Of a DNA stretch of 64,000 nt, positions 57,800-64,000 are shown in pieces. Source of the DNA: Oceanobacillus jordanicus (GTDB lineage: Bacteria > Bacillota > Bacilli > Bacillales > Amphibacillaceae); the NCBI RefSeq assembly GCF_022095695.1, contig NZ_JAIFZM010000014.1:30577-94576 (forward strand), in the 5' to 3' direction. The first letter of the stretch is position 1, and each line of letters begins with the position of its first letter. Below the pieces are notes generated by a model that saw only the letters and a list, made by a program, of their open reading frames with translations, had not been told where the DNA came from and ran no database searches. The position numbers and the translations under genes are program-made.

Positions 57800-60700
57800 A
57801 AATACAGACATCCAAAAAATACTTGTGATTGGGTCAGGTCCCATCGTAATTGGTCAAGCAGCGGAATTTGACTATTCCGGAACACAAGCTTGCCAGTCAT
57901 TGAAAGAAGAAGGATATACCGTCATTTTAGCTAATTCCAATCCGGCCACAATTATGACAGACCATACAGTGGCGGATAAAGTATATATGGAGCCATTAAC
58001 AGTAGAATTCTTAACGAAGATTATTCGGAAAGAACAGCCTGATGCCTTGCTCCCAACTTTAGGCGGTCAAACAGCACTAAATCTGGCAGTAGCGCTCGAG
58101 GAAACTGGAATACTAAAAGCCTATGGTGTTACATTATTGGGAACATCGTTAAATGCGATTCAACAGGCAGAAGACAGAGAGAAATTCCGTTCCCTTATGA
58201 AAGAACTTGGTGAACCAGTACCAGATAGTATGATTGTAAACACGGTAGAACAAGCCTGTGAATTTGCAATAGAGATTGGCTTTCCGCTAATTGTAAGGCC
58301 AGCATATACAATGGGTGGAGCTGGTGGAGGCATGTGTTATGACATGAAAGAGTTAAAGGAAACTGCTCGAAGTGGACTCACATTATCCCCAGTAAACCAA
58401 TGTCTGATTGAAAAAAATATTGCAGGATACAAAGAAATTGAATACGAAGTAATGCGAGATAAAAACGACCAGGCTATCGTTGTATGTAATATGGAAAATG
58501 TCGATCCTGTAGGCATACATACTGGTGACTCCATTGTTGTAGCACCATCTCAAACACTTAGTGATCGAGAGTATCAAATGTTGCGGAATGCCTCTTTAAA
58601 AATAATACGCGCTTTGGAAATAGAGGGCGGGTGTAATGTGCAACTGGCTCTTGATCCGAACAGCTTTGATTATTTTATTATTGAAGTAAATCCGCGTGTA
58701 AGCAGATCCTCTGCACTTGCATCAAAGGCTACAGGTTATCCGATAGCGAAAGTAGCAGCGAAAATTGCAATTGGATTAACATTAGATGAGATTGTAAACC
58801 CGGTTACAGGAAAGACGTATGCATGTTTTGAGCCAGCATTGGATTATGTCGTCACAAAAATTCCTCGTTTTCCATTTGATAAATTTGTAACAGGTGACCG
58901 AAAGCTTGGCACCCAGATGAAAGCAACTGGAGAAATCATGTCTATTGGTCGAAACTTTGAAGAATCATTACTTAAAGGAATTCGTTCGCTTGATATAGGA
59001 ACAGAAGAGCTATGGCTTAGCAGTTTAACAAAAGAGAATAATGAATTTCTTATCTCAAGCCTAAAAAAAGCAAATGATGAGCGGATCTTCGTATTAGCAG
59101 AAGTACTGCGTAGAGGCATGACGATTGATGAAGTATTTGAGCATACCAAGATAGATCGTTTCTTCCTTGTGAAACTAGCAGGCTTAATTAAGTTGGAACA
59201 AGAGATAGAGAATAAACCAGAGTCTATTGAACTATTAGAAAGAGCGAAGAAGTTAGGTTTTTCTGACTCCCATATTGCTCGGTTATGGAATCTGTCTGTA
59301 GATGATATTTATCAACTAAGATCTGATGCTGGCCTTCGCCCGGTTTATAAGATGGTGGACACCTGTGCAGCAGAATTTGAATCTGAAACACCGTATTTCT
59401 ATAGCACCTATGAAGAAGAAAATGAATCCATCGTCTCGCCACGAAAGAAAATCCTTGTACTGGGATCAGGGCCAATTCGCATTGGGCAGGGAATAGAATT
59501 TGATTATGCTACGGTCCATTCTGTACTAGCCATTAAAGAAATGGGTTATGAAGCAATTATTATGAACAATAATCCGGAAACTGTTTCAACAGATTTTAGT
59601 ATTAGTGACAAGCTATACTTCGAGCCACTCACACTTGAGGATGTTATGCATGTTATTGATTTAGAACAGCCAGAAGGAGTTATCGTACAGTTTGGGGGTC
59701 AAACGGCGATTAATTTAGCTGCAGGTCTTGAAAGAAGAGGGGTGAAAATCCTTGGCACAAATTTAGAAGCAATTGACCGTGCAGAGGATAGAGATAAATT
59801 TGAAATTTTACTAGATGAACTAGATTTGTTAAGACCAAAAGGGAAAGCTGTTAAGAAAATGGACCAGGCTTTAGATGTAGCAAATGAAATTGGCTATCCT
59901 GTATTGGTTAGACCATCCTATGTAATTGGTGGAAGTCGGATGGAGATTGTCTATAACGAAGATGAACTAAAGGCATACCTTGCAAAAACGACAAACATGA
60001 ACACAGAGCATCCTATTCTTGTAGATAAATACATTACCGGAATCGAAATAGAGGTGGATGCAATCAGCGATGGTGAAACGACCATTGTGCCTGGGATTAT
60101 GGAGCATATTGAGCGTGCAGGGGTCCATTCTGGAGACTCAATCGCCGTTTATCCTCCACAGCGGATCAGTGAAACGGTGAAGGCAAAATGTATGAAAGCT
60201 GCAGAGCTTATTTCAGAGGCATTGCATGTGAAGGGTCTGATAAACATTCAGTTTATCGTGAGAAATGACGAGGTCTATGTACTTGAAGTTAACCCACGCG
60301 CTAGCAGAACCATTCCTTTCTTAAGTAAAATTACAGGAGTGACAATGGCTAATATTGCCACAAAATGTATTCTCGGTACACGATTAAGGGATATCGGTTA
60401 TAAAACAGGTATTTTACCAGAAAATGATTATGTAGCTGTGAAAGTTCCTGTCTTCTCATTTGAAAAGTTACGCAGCGTAGATACAATTCTTGGACCAGAG
60501 ATGAAGTCAACTGGTGAAGCAATTGGCTATGATAAAACATTAGAAAAAGCTCTATACAAAGGGTTAATTGCTTCTGGGCTAAGCATTCCACAAGAAGGTG
60601 CTGTGCTCTTGACTGTGGCAGATAAAGACAAGGAAGAAATGCTAGAAATAGCAGAACGTTTTCATCAACTTGGTTTCCAGTTGTATGCAACCAAAGGGAC

Positions 60701-60988
60701 CGCGACTTACGTGAAGAAAGCAGGATTGCCAGTTTCTGAGGTAGCTAAAATTGGTGCTGACGAGCCTAATGTGCTTTCAATTATTGAAAATGGAGATGTA
60801 CAGTTTGTTATTAATACGTTGACTTCAGGTAAGCAGCCAAGGTCTGATGGTTTTATTATTCGCCGGGAATCTGTGGAACATGGCATCGCTTGTCTCACAA
60901 ACATGGATACAGCAAATGCTATCTTAAATGTCATTGATTCTACAACATTTAGTGCGACGGAAATAAAACAAAAAGAGGTTGTTTTATA

Positions 60989-60989
<1 letters not shown>
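57792..60989 (+). CDS. pyrAB: Carbamoyl phosphate synthase large subunit (pyrimidine-specific)
   Basis: This subunit makes carbamoyl phosphate from bicarbonate, ammonia and two ATP. Its 1065 residues form two homologous ATP-grasp halves: [20 protein letters not shown] near 9-28 and [20 protein letters not shown] near 554-573. A C-terminal MGS-like domain (about 930-1060) usually binds UMP/PRPP effectors. ATG 57792 follows AAGGAGGAAG; the longer frame is a shadow of pyrAA. Its TAA overlaps the pyrK ATG by one base. Confidence 0.97.
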
Positions 60990-63339
<2,350 letters not shown>

Positions 63340-63356
<17 letters not shown>

Positions 63357-63954
63357 ACTGGCAAGAGATTTACTAGATATTAAAGCAGTACAAGTAAACC
63401 CATCAGATTATTTCACATGGACCTCAGGTATAAAATCACCAATTTATTGCGATAATCGACTTACGATGTCACATCCGCAAATAAGAAGAAAAATCACCAA
63501 GGCTTTTATGGAAATGATTGATAGGATGCCAGTAAAGCCCGATGTTATTGCTGGTTGTGCAACTGCTGGTATTCCGCATGCTGCATGGCTCGCCGATAAA
63601 ATGGATTTGCCAATGGTATATGTACGGTCAAAGCCTAAGGGGCATGGCAAAGGCAATCAGATCGAAGGTGCTTGTACAAGCGGGGCAAAAGTTCTCGTAA
63701 TTGAAGATCTAATTTCGACTGGAGGATCTTCTCTGGAAACAGCCAGGGTATTACAAGAGCAAGGAGCGGAAGTGCTTGGTGTCCATGCCATTTTTTCCTA
63801 TGGATTGAACAAGTCAGCACAACTATTTGAAAAAGAAAACATATGTCTAGAAACAATAACAGGCTATGACGAGCTGTTAGATGTGATGGAAGCCGATAAT
63901 CGTCTTACAAAGTCAGAGCATAAGCAGTTAATAGACTGGAGAAATAACCTTTAA
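63340..63954 (+). CDS. pyrE: Orotate phosphoribosyltransferase PyrE
   Basis: PyrE joins orotate and PRPP to give OMP. The PRPP-binding motif VLVIEDLISTGGSS is at about 118-131. FTWTSGIKSPIYCDNRL near 23-39 is the conserved substrate loop. AAAGGAGTGGG precedes ATG 63340, which overlaps pyrF. The 204 aa product is slightly shorter than B. subtilis PyrE. It is last gene of the operon, followed 5 nt later by a terminator at the window edge. Confidence 0.96.
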
Positions 63955-63958
63955 GTAT

Positions 63959-64000
63959 AACCAACCTGAGAATCAAAATAAGCTGATTCTCAGGTTGGTT
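63959..64000 (+). terminator. Terminator of the pyr operon (3' tract outside window)
   Basis: AACCAACCTGAGAATCA pairs perfectly with TGATTCTCAGGTTGGTT around an 8 nt loop ending at the last base. The T tract itself cannot be seen. Confidence 0.85.

Overview
The window is a low-GC Firmicutes chromosome segment from an endospore-forming member of the Bacillaceae. Gene order follows the Bacillus subtilis pycA-cta-ylb-dcw-sigE/sigG-ylm-divIVA-ileS-pyr block. murF lies inside the division cluster and several B. subtilis genes are absent (ylbK, panE/ylbQ, murG, murB, sbp, bpr, ylyA, pyrP). This arrangement suggests a halotolerant genus such as Oceanobacillus, Virgibacillus or Lentibacillus; that assignment is inference. 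I see no rRNA, tRNA, transposase, prophage or CRISPR array.

Layout. (1) 1-9.1 kb: end of pyruvate carboxylase, then the heme A and caa3 oxidase genes (ctaA divergent; ctaB, ctaC, ctaD, ctaE, ctaF, ctaG) and a DUF420 assembly protein. (2) 9.1-22.7 kb: a YtvI-like permease, a YugN-like protein and the ylb region (ylbC to ylbG, rsmD, coaD, ylbJ, ylbL, tmcAL, ylbN, rpmF, rsfA, ylbP). The intergenic spaces here carry two dispersed repeat families and two candidate small transcripts. (3) 22.7-41.9 kb: the bshC/mraZ division and cell-wall cluster (rsmH, ftsL, pbpB, spoVD, murE, murF, mraY, murD, spoVE, divIB, ftsA, ftsZ). (4) 42-45 kb: spoIIGA-sigE-sigG, which set up compartment-specific sporulation transcription. 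(5) 45-53.7 kb: ylmC, pgeF, ylmE, sepF, ylmG, ylmH, divIVA, a T-box-controlled ileS, lspA and ylyB. (6) 53.7-64 kb: the complete UMP operon pyrR-B-C-AA-AB-K-D-F-E with two PyrR attenuators, closed by a terminator at the window edge.

Most of the window is conserved housekeeping DNA and I found no undescribed multi-gene system. The unusual signals are intergenic. A 340-460 bp repeat occurs in inverted copies at 14.0 and 21.0 kb, each with two hairpins whose loops read RUCCU, the hallmark of the Bacillaceae-1 RNA motif. A second hairpin repeat occurs in direct copies at 10.3 and 18.6 kb. Orphan promoter/terminator pairs suggest small RNAs at 14.42-14.61 and 17.20-17.41 kb. A terminator-like hairpin encloses the spoVE ribosome-binding site. 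A 31-codon ORF with promoter and Shine-Dalgarno lies at 22.9 kb. Several regulatory sites can be read directly: sigma-H before ftsA, sigma-F before sigG, MraZ repeats, a Spo0A box before divIVA, PyrR sites and a T-box. Start codons were re-chosen from Shine-Dalgarno placement; TTG starts are unusually frequent.
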